The notes beneath the pieces are model-generated. The model did not search any database. It was not told the DNA's origin and saw nothing but the letters and a program-made list of their open reading frames with translations. The translations under genes were made by a program, and so were the position numbers. From Marinomonas rhodophyticola (lineage in GTDB: Bacteria; Pseudomonadota; Gammaproteobacteria; Pseudomonadales; Marinomonadaceae), in NCBI RefSeq assembly GCF_026113935.1, contig NZ_JAPEUL010000004.1, forward strand, positions 806,001 through 870,000: a stretch of 64,000 nt of DNA, given 5' to 3'. Below, piece by piece: positions 1-9,253 of this stretch (position 1 is its first letter; each line of letters starts with the position of its first letter).

Positions 1-399
1 TGGTAGGTTGAGGTGTGGTATTTTTAAAACTGCCAGATCAGTTGATGGGTCTGAGCCGATGAGTTGTGCTTCGATACGTCGATCGTCGTGTAGGGCGATA
101 ACAATGCTTTGGGCGTTTTGAATCACATGATGGTTGGTGAGAATAAAGCCATCTTTTGTGACGATTACACCTGAACCTAAATTAATGCTATGTTTTGCTG
201 TGTCTAAGTCATTAAGTCCTTTCTGTTGGATCACTTGAGTGTAAATATTAACCACTGATGGTGTGGCTATTTGCACGGGAGTGGAATAGCTAGCATTCGT
301 TGCTTTGTGCTTTTCTTGTATTAAGAGAACCGTTAAGCCTATGCATGTGCCAGCAAGTGCAGAAAAGATGAGGGGTGACCAAACGTTTTTTTGATTCAT
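1..399 (-). CDS. degS: DegS/HtrA-like trypsin-family serine protease, N-terminal part
   Basis: The gene runs off the left edge; 133 N-terminal codons are visible. The product starts with a short cytoplasmic end and one hydrophobic segment (about residues 7-26), fitting a periplasmic protease anchored in the inner membrane. After it come the trypsin-fold signatures: PSVVNIYT, GSGVIVTKDGFILTNHHVI (catalytic His in TNHHV) and DPSTDLAVLKI (catalytic Asp). In the DegS family this enzyme senses misfolded outer-membrane proteins through a PDZ domain and cleaves RseA to release sigma-E; the serine and PDZ parts lie outside the window. The gene is divergent from nif3, with 18 bp between start codons. 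A DegQ/DegP paralogue is less likely because the N-terminus is an anchor without a clear cleavage site. Confidence 0.85.
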   Translation of the reverse strand, partial: MNQKNVWSPLIFSALAGTCIGLTVLLIQEKHKATNASYSTPVQIATPSVVNIYTQVIQQKGLNDLDTAKHSINLGSGVIVTKDGFILTNHHVIQNAQSIVIALHDDRRIEAQLIGSDPSTDLAVLKIPHLNLP

Positions 400-417
400 A
401 AAATATAAGGGGTTATT

Positions 418-1179
418 TTGCTACGCAGTGAATTTGATAGTCTACTTGATAAGACATTATGTCCCAATCGTTTTAAAGATTATGCGCCCAATGGTTTGCA
501 GGTGGAAGGGAAAAAAGAGATTCAACGTGTTGTTACTGGCGTTACAGCGAGCCAAGCGTTAATCGATGCCGCAATTGATTATAAGGCAGATGCGATCTTT
601 GTTCACCATGGGTATTTTTGGAAAAATGAAGATCCTCGTGTGATTGGCATGAAGTATCGTCGCCTTGCCGCCTTGATAAAGAACGACATAAATCTATATG
701 GGTATCACTTGCCATTGGATGCGCATCCAACGTTAGGGAATAATGCTGGATTGGCGGATGCTCTTGGGCTTTTAAACCGATCTGGGTTGCAAGCTGGGGT
801 TGCTATTGAGGACTCTATTGGTGTGGTTGGTGAATTAAGCGAACCAGTTTCGCCATCAGTATTTCGTCAAAAAATAGAGTCGGCAGTAGGGCGTGACGTA
901 TTGTTTGAATGCGTCAATGACCATTTGATACATCGGGTTGCACTTTGCACGGGTGGCGCTCAAGGTTATATTGAGCAGGCAGTCGCGTCAGGTGCGGATG
1001 TCTATATTACGGGTGAAGTTTCTGAGCAGACAATTCATATAGCTCGTGAAATGGGAATTCATTTTGTGGCAGCTGGGCATCATGCTACGGAGCGTTTTGG
1101 TGCGAAATCAATGGCAGATTTTCTTGTTCAAGAATGTGGGCTGGATGCTGTGTTTATTGATATTGATAATCCGGCTTGA
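418..1179 (+). CDS. Nif3-like dinuclear metal centre protein (YbgI family)
   Basis: A 253-residue protein of the NIF3/YbgI family, close to the usual 247 residues. These proteins form hexameric toroids with a dinuclear metal site; GTP cyclohydrolase-like activity has been discussed but the cellular role is unsettled. Visible signatures are DYAPNGLQVEG near residue 21, the metal-binding FVHHGYFW and the C-terminal AAGHHATERFG block. The start is TTG, because the only good ribosome-binding sequence (AAGGGG, about 8 bases upstream) serves it and the family N-terminus begins there. It sits between degS and zapG, a common arrangement in this bacterial group. No frameshift is seen. Confidence 0.88.
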   Translation: MLRSEFDSLLDKTLCPNRFKDYAPNGLQVEGKKEIQRVVTGVTASQALIDAAIDYKADAIFVHHGYFWKNEDPRVIGMKYRRLAALIKNDINLYGYHLPLDAHPTLGNNAGLADALGLLNRSGLQAGVAIEDSIGVVGELSEPVSPSVFRQKIESAVGRDVLFECVNDHLIHRVALCTGGAQGYIEQAVASGADVYITGEVSEQTIHIAREMGIHFVAAGHHATERFGAKSMADFLVQECGLDAVFIDIDNPA

Positions 1180-1191
1180 TCTATGGTCGGA

Positions 1192-1226
1192 AATAAAAAA
1201 ACGGGCTATTCATGGCCCGTTTTCTC
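1192..1226. terminator. Bidirectional terminator between nif3 and zapG
   Basis: An ACGGGC...GCCCGT stem with a short loop is flanked by an A-run on the left and a T-run on the right. It can end transcripts from both convergent genes. Confidence 0.8.
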
Positions 1227-1228
1227 GT

Positions 1229-1684
1229 TTAAATGGTGCGTTTTGGTTCTAGGTCTTGTGCTCTGCCTTCTAGGCCGAAGTTTTCGCTTAACATGCCAGG
1301 CTCTTTTCCATGTTTTAGGGCGTAATCCCTTGGAGGTTCTACTGAATCTGAAAACTCAGACGTTTGGTTTTGTTCTCCTATTGCGCTGGATTCAACAGGA
1401 ATGTTGCTCAATTGACTAGCGTTTTCTGCTAGGCAGTTGCGTAATTCTGCTAATCGTTTTTCAACGGAAATGAGGTGTTGGTTGCTGTCAGTGAAAAAAT
1501 TATCAATGATGACTTGTTTGCTGTCTAATTCCTGCTGCAATGTCTTCATAGTGATGATGTTTGAGCTTGAGTCCGTTTTATTGCGGTTGTTTTTCGCAAT
1601 GTAACCTTTAAGAGCAAGTGTGGCGACACAGCCAATAATAATACCAGTGATAAAGATAATAATGTTAAATTCTTCTAAGTTCAT
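1229..1684 (-). CDS. zapG: ZapG / YhcB family (DUF1043) inner-membrane cell-envelope protein
   Basis: A 151-residue protein with one N-terminal transmembrane helix (about residues 7-25, IIIFITGIIIGCVATLAL) followed by a long polar region predicted to be coiled coil (about 35-100) and a low-complexity tail. This is the architecture of YhcB/ZapG, which links divisome and elongasome and is often encoded beside degS and zapE. I chose the ATG at 1684 because GGAG lies about 8 bases upstream; a TTG four codons further upstream is possible but would include the ribosome-binding site. It is convergent with nif3 and divergent from zapE. Confidence 0.8.
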   Translation of the reverse strand: MNLEEFNIIIFITGIIIGCVATLALKGYIAKNNRNKTDSSSNIITMKTLQQELDSKQVIIDNFFTDSNQHLISVEKRLAELRNCLAENASQLSNIPVESSAIGEQNQTSEFSDSVEPPRDYALKHGKEPGMLSENFGLEGRAQDLEPKRTI

Positions 1685-1812
1685 GACTTTCTCCAAAAAA
1701 CAGATAATCCATTATAGCGAAACACCCCTTACGATAACAGCTTGATAGGTGTTGTTTAAGATGCAATTTGTTAGAATAGATATAATTCACTTATTCTAAT
1801 GAAAGAGCGGCG

Positions 1813-2911
1813 ATGACACCCATTACACGTTATAAGCAAGATTTAACAAGAGCAGACTTTAATTATGACCCAGCGCAAGAGGAAGCAGTAGAAGCGCTTC
1901 AAGATTTATTTGATCGCTTGGTTGCAAGCCAATCAGAGGCATCCTCTACTGGTTTTCTAGGGCGTCTTTTGAAAAAGAAAGCGCCTGCGGTGGAGCAAGG
2001 GCTTTATTTTTGGGGGGAGTAGGCCGAGGCAAGACCTACTTAATGGATACTTTTTTTGATTGTTTGCCGACGGAAAAGAAAATGCGTCTGCATTTTCATC
2101 GTTTCATGCAGATGGTGCATCAAGAATTGCGCAAATTGCACGATGTAAAAAATCCACTTGAGATTGTCGGTAAAGAAATTTCGTCGAAAGCTCAAGTGTT
2201 ATGTTTTGATGAGTTTTTTGTGACTGATATTACAGACGCGATGATTTTAGCCGGTTTGCTTGATGTGTTGTTTAAGAATGGTACGACGTTAGTGGCAACG
2301 TCTAACATAGAGCCAGATGGTTTGTATAAAAATGGTTTGCAACGTGCGCGCTTTTTGCCTGCCATTGATCTAGTAAAGAAACACACCAAAGTGATGAATG
2401 TTGATGGGGGTAGATTACCGCTTGCGTACTTTAAAACAAGCTAAGTTGTATCACTTCCCACTAAGCGAGATGGCGAATAAAGAGCCTCAATGATCGTTTT
2501 ATGAGCTTGATCTCTGATGCTTCCCATATTGTTGAGGGGGGCGCGGTTGAAATCGAAGGACGAAACATCCCGTTATTGCGTAGCTGTGAAGGGATGGCAT
2601 GGTTTGATATTAAAGCGCTGTGTGACGGTCCAAGAAGTCAAATTGACTATATTGAGATTGCGCGTTTGTATAGCACAGTGATTATTTCCAATTTACCGCA
2701 AATGGATGCATCACGAGATGACTTGGCGAGACGTTTCATTAACTTGGTGGATGAGTTCTATGATCGTCATGTTAAGGTAATTTTTAGCGCTGAAGTGGCT
2801 ATTCCAGATATCTACACGGGCACTAGATTGGCGTTCGAATACGACCGTACAGTAAGTCGACTATTAGAAATGCAATCAGAAGAGTATTTGTCTTTAGAGC
2901 ACCGCCCATAA
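1813..2911 (+). CDS. zapE: ZapE cell-division ATPase (AFG1-like), broken by three frameshifts
   Basis: ZapE is a P-loop ATPase that associates with the Z ring and modulates FtsZ bundling. The reading frame is split in three: codons from 1813, then from about 2017, then from about 2490. The parts line up as one protein: N-terminal YKQDL..., Walker A GGVGRGKT straddling the first break, Walker B VLCFDEFFV, the arginine-rich YRLRTL block and a C-terminus ending LEHRP. Break 1 is a run of six G at 2012-2017 where seven restore the frame; break 2 is a G run at 2406-2410; break 3 lies near 2475-2490. One added and two removed bases give 365 residues (E. coli ZapE has 375). The position between zapG and rplM is canonical. 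Sequence error seems likelier than decay. Confidence 0.82.
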
Positions 2912-2923
2912 TCTTCTTATGGC

Positions 2924-2952
2924 TTTCATATTTGGTTGTGTTGGTGTATACT
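2924..2952 (+). promoter_or_regulatory. Probable rplM-rpsI promoter
   Basis: A perfect -10 variant TATACT (2947-2952) follows, at 17 bp, a weak -35 TTTCAT. The bases after the -10 (TCGCCTCGCC) form a GC-rich discriminator of the kind seen at stringently controlled ribosomal promoters. The leader to the rplM start is about 105 nt. Confidence 0.5.
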
Positions 2953-3064
2953 TCGCCTCGCCTTTTTAAAGGTAAGTGTACGTTGATCAGATAGTATTTA
3001 TTTGGCCAACCAATAATAATAGGTATAGCGTGCTATTAAGCTCGCGTATTGAAAGGGTTTTTTG

Positions 3065-3493
3065 ATGAAAACTTTTACAGCTAAACCTGCTGAAGTTCGC
3101 CGCGACTGGTTCGTGGTTGATGCTGAAGGCAAAACTCTAGGCCGCTTGGCTACTGAAATTGCTCGCCGTCTACGTGGCAAGCATAAAGCTGAATACACTC
3201 CACACGTTGACACTGGCGATTACATCGTTGTTATTAACGCTGAGAAAATTCACGTTACAGGTAACAAAGCAGCTGCTAAACAATACTACCGCCATACTGG
3301 TTACCCAGGCGGCTTGCGTTCTATGAATTTCGAGAAGTTGATTGATCACGCTCCTGAGCGCGTTCTTGAAATCGCCGTAAAAGGTATGTTGCCAAAAGGT
3401 CCTTTGGGCCGTGCAATGCACAAGAAAATGAAAGTGTACGCTGGTACTGAGCATCCACATACTGCTCAACAACCTCAAGCCCTTAACATTTAA
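3065..3493 (+). CDS. rplM: 50S ribosomal protein L13
   Basis: A 142-residue protein, identical in length to E. coli L13. It begins [15 protein letters not shown] and shows the typical [17 protein letters not shown] block and the [10 protein letters not shown] motif. L13 is an early assembly protein of the large subunit. The ATG at 3065 fits the family; a TTG directly before it does not. It is followed after 14 nt by rpsI, the standard two-gene operon. Confidence 0.98.
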   Translation: MKTFTAKPAEVRRDWFVVDAEGKTLGRLATEIARRLRGKHKAEYTPHVDTGDYIVVINAEKIHVTGNKAAAKQYYRHTGYPGGLRSMNFEKLIDHAPERVLEIAVKGMLPKGPLGRAMHKKMKVYAGTEHPHTAQQPQALNI

Positions 3494-3507
3494 TACGGAA
3501 GATCATT

Positions 3508-3900
3508 ATGTCAGCTACTCAATACTACGGTACAGGTCGTCGTAAAACGTCTACCGCTCGTGTGTTCCTTAAAGCGGGTTCTGGTAACTTAGTTATCAAC
3601 AACCGTACTCTTTCTCAGTACTTCGGTCGTGAAACGGCTCAGATGGTTGTTCGTCAACCTCTTGAACTTGTTGGTGCTACTGAAAAATTTGACGTTTATA
3701 TCACTGTTAAAGGTGGTGGTATCTCTGGTCAAGCTGGTGCGATCCGTCACGGTATCACACGTGCTTTGATGCAATATGATGAGACTCTACGTCGTACTCT
3801 ACGTTCTGCAGGATTCGTTACTCGCGACTCTCGTGAAGTTGAACGTAAGAAAGTTGGTCTACGCAAAGCACGTCGTCGTCCTCAGTTCTCTAAGCGTTAA
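3508..3900 (+). CDS. rpsI: 30S ribosomal protein S9
   Basis: A 130-residue protein matching S9 throughout: N-terminal [16 protein letters not shown], the central [15 protein letters not shown] motif and the C-terminal [11 protein letters not shown] tail that reaches the P-site tRNA. It is the second gene of the rplM operon and is followed by a strong terminator. In many relatives petABC follow here; in this window they do not. Confidence 0.98.
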   Translation: MSATQYYGTGRRKTSTARVFLKAGSGNLVINNRTLSQYFGRETAQMVVRQPLELVGATEKFDVYITVKGGGISGQAGAIRHGITRALMQYDETLRRTLRSAGFVTRDSREVERKKVGLRKARRRPQFSKR

Positions 3901-3924
3901 TTTTCGCTTTGGAATTATTATCAA

Positions 3925-3955
3925 AACGCTTGGTGTTTCGCCAAGCGTTTTTTTT
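3925..3955 (+). terminator. Terminator of the rplM-rpsI operon
   Basis: A perfect 9-bp stem (AACGCTTGG / CCAAGCGTT) with a 7-nt loop is followed by eight T. Confidence 0.9.
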
Positions 3956-4297
3956 GTTTTAAATAAAGCGCATTATACTATTCTTGCAACAAAATCGTTT
4001 TTCTAAGAAAATTTTTCTGAAAATGATGTTAGAATAGCTTGGCTTTAAACTCCATGACTTCATGGTGGTATTCTGAACTTGCTGCGTATCGCTTAGTTTA
4101 TTGGATGCACGATCGTTTATTCTAATAATGCTAGGCGCTAAGTTGAAGCCTTGTTTTGTAAAAGGTCCGTGGTAAAGTTTCATTAAAGATTTTTTGTGGT
4201 GGCGAAATCGTGTAATATTTTTGTTATTTTGCCATCATATTATAGTTTGTCCCCTCCTTTGAAGGGGACGTAGATGTTTTCAATATAGGGGTTAGAC
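3956..4297. other. Gene-free interval between rpsI and sspA, with a hairpin before sspA
   Basis: No credible coding sequence is visible. The only structure is a 7-bp stem (GTCCCCT / AGGGGAC) at 4249-4269, about 28 nt before the sspA start, which would lie in the sspA leader. The hairpin resembles one found after pepD (43448-43469). This is the place where petABC sit in many related genomes. Confidence 0.6.
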
Positions 4298-4930
4298 ATG
4301 GGTGTTATTGCAAAGCGCTCCTCAATGACGTTCTTCTCTGATGGAGAAGATCATTACAGCCATCGAGTTCGTATTGTATTGGCTGAAAAAGCCGTCACAG
4401 TGGATATCATAGATGTAGACCCGTTTAACAAGCCGGACGAGTTAGCTGATGTTAATCCATATAATGAGTTGCCAGCTTTAGTCGATCGTGACTTGGTTCT
4501 TTATGAGCCAAACGTCATGATGGAATATTTGGATGAACGTTTTCCACATCCACCGTTATTGCCTGTATATCCTGTTGCTCGTGCTGAAAGTCGTTTGTTT
4601 ATGTACCGCATTCAGCGTGACTGGGCAAAGTTAGTGGATTTGATTTTAACAAGCAAAGATAAAGAAGCGGTCGCAAAGGCTCAAAAAGAGCTACGTGAAG
4701 GTCTTCTGAACGTGACTCCTATTTTTGAAGAAAAGCCTTATTTCATGAGTGATGAGTTTACGATAGTTGATTGCTGTTTGGCTCCAATATTGTGGCGTTT
4801 ACCTATATTAGGTGTAGAGATACCGAAAGATCAGGCAAGAGCGCTGTATAAATATATGGATCTCGTGTTCTCTCGTGAGTCTTTCCAAGAGAGTCTGTCC
4901 GAAGCAGAACAAGAAATGCGTTTAGACTAA
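4298..4930 (+). CDS. sspA: Stringent starvation protein A (glutathione S-transferase fold)
   Basis: A 210-residue protein with an N-terminal thioredoxin-like domain ([23 protein letters not shown]...) and an all-helical C-terminal domain, as in SspA of E. coli (212 residues). SspA binds RNA polymerase and acts in stationary-phase and acid-stress gene control; it lacks ordinary GST activity. [18 protein letters not shown] is the conserved cis-proline region of the fold. The frame is intact. sspB follows after a terminator-like hairpin, so the two genes may be only partly co-transcribed. Confidence 0.93.
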   Translation: MGVIAKRSSMTFFSDGEDHYSHRVRIVLAEKAVTVDIIDVDPFNKPDELADVNPYNELPALVDRDLVLYEPNVMMEYLDERFPHPPLLPVYPVARAESRLFMYRIQRDWAKLVDLILTSKDKEAVAKAQKELREGLLNVTPIFEEKPYFMSDEFTIVDCCLAPILWRLPILGVEIPKDQARALYKYMDLVFSRESFQESLSEAEQEMRLD

Positions 4931-4962
4931 ATGTAGTCTCTGAAACGATCGTATCAAGTTAC

Positions 4963-4990
4963 AAAAAAGGAGCTTATGGCTCCTTTTTTT
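4963..4990 (+). terminator. Hairpin terminator between sspA and sspB
   Basis: AAAAAAGGAGC pairs with GCTCCTTTTTTT across a short loop. It lies 36 nt before sspB, so it may attenuate rather than fully separate the two genes. Confidence 0.75.
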
Positions 4991-5025
4991 ACTAAATAGT
5001 TAATAGTTATTAGGTTGGAGGAAAA

Positions 5026-5406
5026 ATGTTACCAAAAAGATCTTATTTATTAAATGCTGCATACGCTTGGGTGGCAGATAATGATATGACGCCTTACCTG
5101 TTGGTAGATGCAGAACAGAAAGATGTTGTTGTGCCCACAGAATTTGTAAAAGACGGTCAGATAGTGCTCAATATTGGTATGTCTGCTGTACGTCATTTGA
5201 TTATGGATAAAGAGGCGGTTTCTTTTGAGGCTCGCTTTAGTGGTAAGCCGATGCAGGTTTATGTGCCTATGCGAGCGGCATTGGCCTTGTATGCGAAAGA
5301 GAATGGTGATGGCTTCGTTTTTCCGCACGAAGAATTTTTAGATGAACCGACGCCACCAACAACGCCAGAACCTAAAAAGGGTTTTCAGTTAAAAGTGGTT
5401 AAATAG
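5026..5406 (+). CDS. sspB: ClpXP protease specificity-enhancing factor SspB
   Basis: A 126-residue protein with the SspB fold: N-terminal KRSYLLNAAYAWVADNDMTPYLLVDA, the NIGMSAVRHLIM segment and an acidic, proline-rich linker ending in a short hydrophobic tail (KKGFQLKVVK) that docks on ClpX. SspB delivers ssrA-tagged proteins to ClpXP. The start is preceded by GGAGG. It is the usual neighbour of sspA. Confidence 0.93.
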   Translation: MLPKRSYLLNAAYAWVADNDMTPYLLVDAEQKDVVVPTEFVKDGQIVLNIGMSAVRHLIMDKEAVSFEARFSGKPMQVYVPMRAALALYAKENGDGFVFPHEEFLDEPTPPTTPEPKKGFQLKVVK

Positions 5407-5437
5407 AGTATCATGCGTATTCAATACGACAAAAAAC

Positions 5438-5461
5438 AGCCGCTCAAGAGCGGCTTTTTTG
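5438..5461 (+). terminator. Terminator after sspB
   Basis: A stem AGCCGCT / AGCGGCT with a short loop and a six-T tail. Confidence 0.85.
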
Positions 5462-5492
5462 TTATGGGTGGTCGTATCTTGATTGGTTCAGG

Positions 5493-6085
5493 TTAGTCGT
5501 CATAGCCAAAAAGTTGTCTCTCTAGAAGATCAACCAAGATGTGAATGACGCTCAGTTGACATTCATGAACTCTTGCTGTTCCAAGAAGGTTGATCTTTAT
5601 CTCTGTATCATCCTGAGAGGTGAGTGACGAAACGTTTTAGCTTCTGGGCTGGTGAGCGCAACTATACTCATTTTTCGTTCATGGGCAGCTTGTATGGCTT
5701 GTATTATTGGTGATGTATTGCCGCGATTGGCTATAACGAACAATATGTCGCCTTGATTACCAAGTGCTGTTATTTGCTTGGAAAAAACATCGTGATAACT
5801 GTCATTGTGAGTAATGGCTAATAATGCCGCACCTTCACCGCTCAGGTTGATAGCGGGTAGACCCGGTCTTTCTCTGTCCATTCTATCTAGCATCAAGGTG
5901 CTGAAATACTGAGAAAGATGAGAGCCTGTGCTATTGCCTACGCAGATTACTTTTCCCCCAGAAGCTATGCTCGAAAAAATGACTTTGGCTGCATGTTCAA
6001 TATAAGGCGGTAAACTTTCCAGTGCTTGTTGTTGTGCTTCAAAGCTCTGGGCAAATTGTGTGTAGATTGCTTCTTGAAAATCCAT
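5493..6085 (-). CDS. diaA: DiaA-like SIS-domain protein, one frameshift near the 3' end
   Basis: A phosphosugar-isomerase-like SIS protein of the DiaA/GmhA family; DiaA binds DnaA and helps its assembly at oriC. The N-terminal 150 residues show GKVICVGNSTGSH, RERPGLPAINL, HDVFSKQITALG and GDILFVIA, matching DiaA in order. As written the frame ends early at 5597, but a shift at the AAA run 5630-5632 continues into SSLTSQDDTEIKINLLGTAR then HECQLSVIHILVDLLERQLF, the expected DiaA end, giving 197 residues (E. coli 196). The glycine-rich loop GNGGSA of typical members is GNSTGSH here. It follows yraN with a 5-nt gap. Confidence 0.82.
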
Positions 6086-6090
6086 AGTGA

Positions 6091-6474
6091 TTAAAATACT
6101 GCTTTAAGCCAAGTTAAATGTTGAGTGTCTATTTTTTCGTCAAATAAAATTGCGTCGAAACGACTCGCGTTATTTTCTTTATTGTTTTTTTGCAGCCATA
6201 AAGCCGCGCTATTGCGTACTTTTCTTAGCTTAGATTGCCGAAGGCTTTCAGCTGCGCTGCCATGTGCACTATTGGCACGAAACCGAACTTCGATAAAAAC
6301 AAACGTATTTTGATCGAGAAAAATTAAGTCAATTTCTCCTAAGCGACAGAAAAAATTTCTTTCTACAAAGCGCAGTCCTTGCTTACGCAGAAAGTCTTCA
6401 GCGGCTTGTTCGGCTTTTTCACCGTTATTTTTCGGTACTTTCCTTTTTCTCAAAAAATTCTGGACTGTTTGCAT
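6091..6474 (-). CDS. yraN: YraN family endonuclease-like protein (UPF0102)
   Basis: A 127-residue protein of the YraN family, which has a restriction-endonuclease-like fold and no firmly known role. Typical features are GEKAEQAAEDFLRKQGLRFVERN, then FCRLGEIDLIFLDQNTFVFIEVRFR, where Glu-Ile-Asp and Glu-Val-Arg mark the putative nuclease centre. It overlaps the end of lpoA by 25 nt and is followed by diaA, the usual cluster. Confidence 0.9.
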   Translation of the reverse strand: MQTVQNFLRKRKVPKNNGEKAEQAAEDFLRKQGLRFVERNFFCRLGEIDLIFLDQNTFVFIEVRFRANSAHGSAAESLRQSKLRKVRNSAALWLQKNNKENNASRFDAILFDEKIDTQHLTWLKAVF

Positions 6475-8281
6475 AAACCAAATTTCCTTTTTGGTAAGTC
6501 ATTATGACGGGCCTTTTTATGAAAAATGCCATCTTCATCCATGGTGATAATGCCTGTGTTAGCTGAAATTTTAGTGCTCGGGAGTAATGTGAACAGTTGA
6601 TACTTGTTGGCCAACAAATAAGAGTCTGCCCCTAGAGCTTGAAGTCGACGTAGGATATTTGAATTTTGATTTTTGGGCAGTTCATCAAGCACATTGCTGT
6701 TAGGGGTAAGTGCTGGCACTTCAGTGAAAAGAATACGCTCGATATCGCCAGGCTTGATCGACTTATCAAGGGCGCTGTCATTAAGTGTACTGGTGGCGAG
6801 CATAGGAATTTTATCAGCGAAGTAAAAATCTAAAAGAGGGCGTATTTGCTTGGCATCATTAAGCTTGCCAACATAGAAAACATAATCAACATCTTCGCGA
6901 GAGCGGGCGATGCTATCAACACTGCCTCCAGTCCACTGTTCCACTAATCGCTTGCGAGCGTAGCTTTCGTTAATCAGTAAGAGTTTTTGTATCGCATCTT
7001 GTCTACCTTGAGGGGTATTAGCATATGATTGATTTGATGTAATGGCGATATTTTGTTCAACAGCGGCCGATCTAAATTCATCGCTTTGTTTCAATGCCCA
7101 TGTATCTTGTGTGCTCAAAATCGCTGCTTTTGTTGCACCCTCTTGTTTTGCAAAGTTGATTAATTCATGTATCTCGTCCTCTGCGCTTAGAGAAAAGTGG
7201 TATAGATTTTTTGAGTGTTGGTTAAAGTCTAATTGATTGAGAGCAATAACAGGGTATGGCAGATCTAGGCGACTGATCTGGGCAACATTGTTCTTTTGTA
7301 ATGGGCCAATGATGACGTCGGGTTGTCTTTCATTTGCGGCGGTCATTGCGTCAACGATGTTTGGATATTGATTGACGTCAATAATACTGACCTGAGGTCT
7401 TGCTTCTTGTTGATTGTAAAAGCTTGCAAAAAAACCATCTACAATGGCTTGTGAAGCGCGCTCTAGATTTCCACTCATGGGTAGCATTAATACAATTTTC
7501 TTTGGTGCCATCTTTTCAATAGATGACATGATTGCAAAATCTTGTGGTGGTGAAATAGCCGCAGGGTGGCTTGGGTTTTCAGTCTGCCAATTCTTGAACA
7601 TATCGATTTGTTGTTCTATTGACAGAGATTGGTTTCTTAAAATACTGCTGATGGTAAGCCAGCCATTCAGTAGGGGTTGTTGTCTTTTATAAAGCTCATC
7701 AATCTCATTTTGAGTGAGATTCTGTACAGCCATCCAAAGTCGAGTTTGGTTCTCTTCGACTTCGTTAAGTGGCAAGTTGTAGGTTAATTCCATACGCAGC
7801 AAAACGACGTCAAACCAGTTGCCGAAATATTCTAATATGGTGGCTTTGGTTTGTTTCAATTTGTTTTGGTTATCAGGGTAACTGGCAAGAGCCAACTGAT
7901 TTGCTTGCGCTAAATAATTTAATGCTTCTAGAGAGTCATCTAAATTAGACGCTGCTAAAGCGGCTAATAGATAGGCGTCAAACTGGATAGGTGAATTCAC
8001 TGACAGAACTTTGTTTTCTAAGGTATCAATGGCGTTTAGAAAATCACCTTGTTCATAGTCCGTTTTGGCTGAGTTATAAGCGTTCGCTAATGCACCTGAC
8101 ACCCCCGCCCCTTTAAAAGGATGGTAAATGCTTGGCGGCAACGTTCTATCTTGCATAGCACCGTTTTCAGTGTATTGAGCGCCGTTTTGCTGTGATTCCG
8201 TGTTTAAATTCATGGAATTACAGGCGCTCAGAAGAAAGAACATAGAGTTAATGATATGATGCGATAATTAATGAGGCTCAT
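6450..8281 (-). CDS. lpoA: LpoA outer-membrane lipoprotein, activator of PBP1a (probable frameshift in the signal peptide)
   Basis: About 610 residues, with an N-terminal helical TPR-like domain (about 60-260) and a C-terminal periplasmic-binding-protein-like domain starting IVLMLPMSGNLERASQAIVDGFF, as in LpoA, which reaches from the outer membrane to activate the peptidoglycan synthase PBP1a. The open frame begins MFFLLSAC, too short for a lipoprotein signal. Adding one base in the AAGAAAGAA stretch (8229-8238) joins it to an upstream ATG at 8281 and yields MSLINYRIISLTLCSFFLSAC, a proper signal with lipobox LSAC. The C-terminus also looks off-family after DGIFHKKA, so a second shift near 6515 is possible. 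It is divergent from rsmI. Confidence 0.85.
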
Positions 8282-8313
8282 AAGCTTACAAAATGACAAA
8301 TAAAAGAGGCAAC

Positions 8314-9174
8314 ATGTTACCACATAGTTCTGATGATGCGAGAGGGTCGTTATACATAGTTGCAACCCCAATTGGTAATCTAGATGATTTTAGCAAAAGA
8401 GCAGAGCAAATTTTACGTGATGTAGACTATATTGCGGCGGAAGATACGCGACACACTCGCCGTTTATTGAACCATTTTGCCATTGAGGCGAAATTATTTT
8501 CCATTCATGACCACAATGAAAAAGACAAAGCCGATTATGTTGCCAGTTTGTTAGATGACGGTAAAAACGTGGCTTTGGTTTCAGATGCTGGTACGCCATT
8601 GATCTCTGATCCTGGTTATCATGTCGTACATGCATTACGTGAAAAAGGCCATAAAGTTGTGCCTATTCCTGGAGCTTGTGCTTTGGTTGCTGCTCTATGT
8701 GCTTCTGGGTTACCAACCGACCAATTCTTTTTTGCGGGTTTTGTGCCAGCTAAGTCGAAAGGGCGTTGCGACTTATTTGAATCTTGGAAGAAGCAGGCTG
8801 GCACGGTCGTATTTTATGAATCTACACACCGTGTTTATGACTCCATAACGGACGTGCAAAAAGTCTACGGTGATGACGCGCAATTGGTATTAGCTCGTGA
8901 AGTAACCAAAACCTTCGAGACGTTTTTGTCGGGTACGGCGTCTGAGATTCTTGCTAAGTTTGATGCCGATGCCAACCAAATGCGTGGTGAGTTTGTTGTT
9001 ATGCTGAGTTTCACGCAAGAAAGCGGTAACGAAGCCGAGTTAGAAGCGAAGCGTATTCTTACTATTTTGTTGGAAGATTTACCGGTTAAGCAGGCGGCCG
9101 CTATGGCGGCCAAATTAACCGGTGAAAAGAAAAATTATCTCTACAAAATGGCACTGGAAATGCAAAGCGAATAG
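8314..9174 (+). CDS. rsmI: 16S rRNA (cytidine1402-2'-O)-methyltransferase
   Basis: A 286-residue tetrapyrrole-methylase-fold enzyme that 2'-O-methylates C1402 in the ribosomal decoding centre. The motifs LYIVATPIGNLDD, AAEDTRHTRRLLNHF, VALVSDAGTPLISDPG and VPIPGACALVAALCASGLPT appear in family order, and the usual C-terminal KKNYLYKMALEM helix is present. I chose the ATG at 8314, which has AGAGG at good spacing, over an in-frame ATG at 8293. The frame is intact. Divergent lpoA upstream is the standard context. Confidence 0.94.
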   Translation: MLPHSSDDARGSLYIVATPIGNLDDFSKRAEQILRDVDYIAAEDTRHTRRLLNHFAIEAKLFSIHDHNEKDKADYVASLLDDGKNVALVSDAGTPLISDPGYHVVHALREKGHKVVPIPGACALVAALCASGLPTDQFFFAGFVPAKSKGRCDLFESWKKQAGTVVFYESTHRVYDSITDVQKVYGDDAQLVLAREVTKTFETFLSGTASEILAKFDADANQMRGEFVVMLSFTQESGNEAELEAKRILTILLEDLPVKQAAAMAAKLTGEKKNYLYKMALEMQSE

Positions 9175-9217
9175 TTTTTGGATTTTTTCTGGTAAACACT
9201 CACAAAAAGCATGGGTG

Positions 9218-9245
9218 TTTACATTCCGATAAGACTGGGTATACT
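9218..9245 (+). promoter_or_regulatory. Sigma-70-type promoter of the thiamine operon
   Basis: -35 TTTACA (9218-9223) and -10 TATACT (9240-9245) are spaced by 16 bp. The expected start of transcription falls just before the first stem of the riboswitch. Confidence 0.7.
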
Positions 9246-9253
9246 CCACTCTA

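Noticed and set aside
7042-7692. Plus-strand open frames inside lpoA
   Set aside because: Antisense shadows of lpoA without ribosome-binding sites or recognisable domains.
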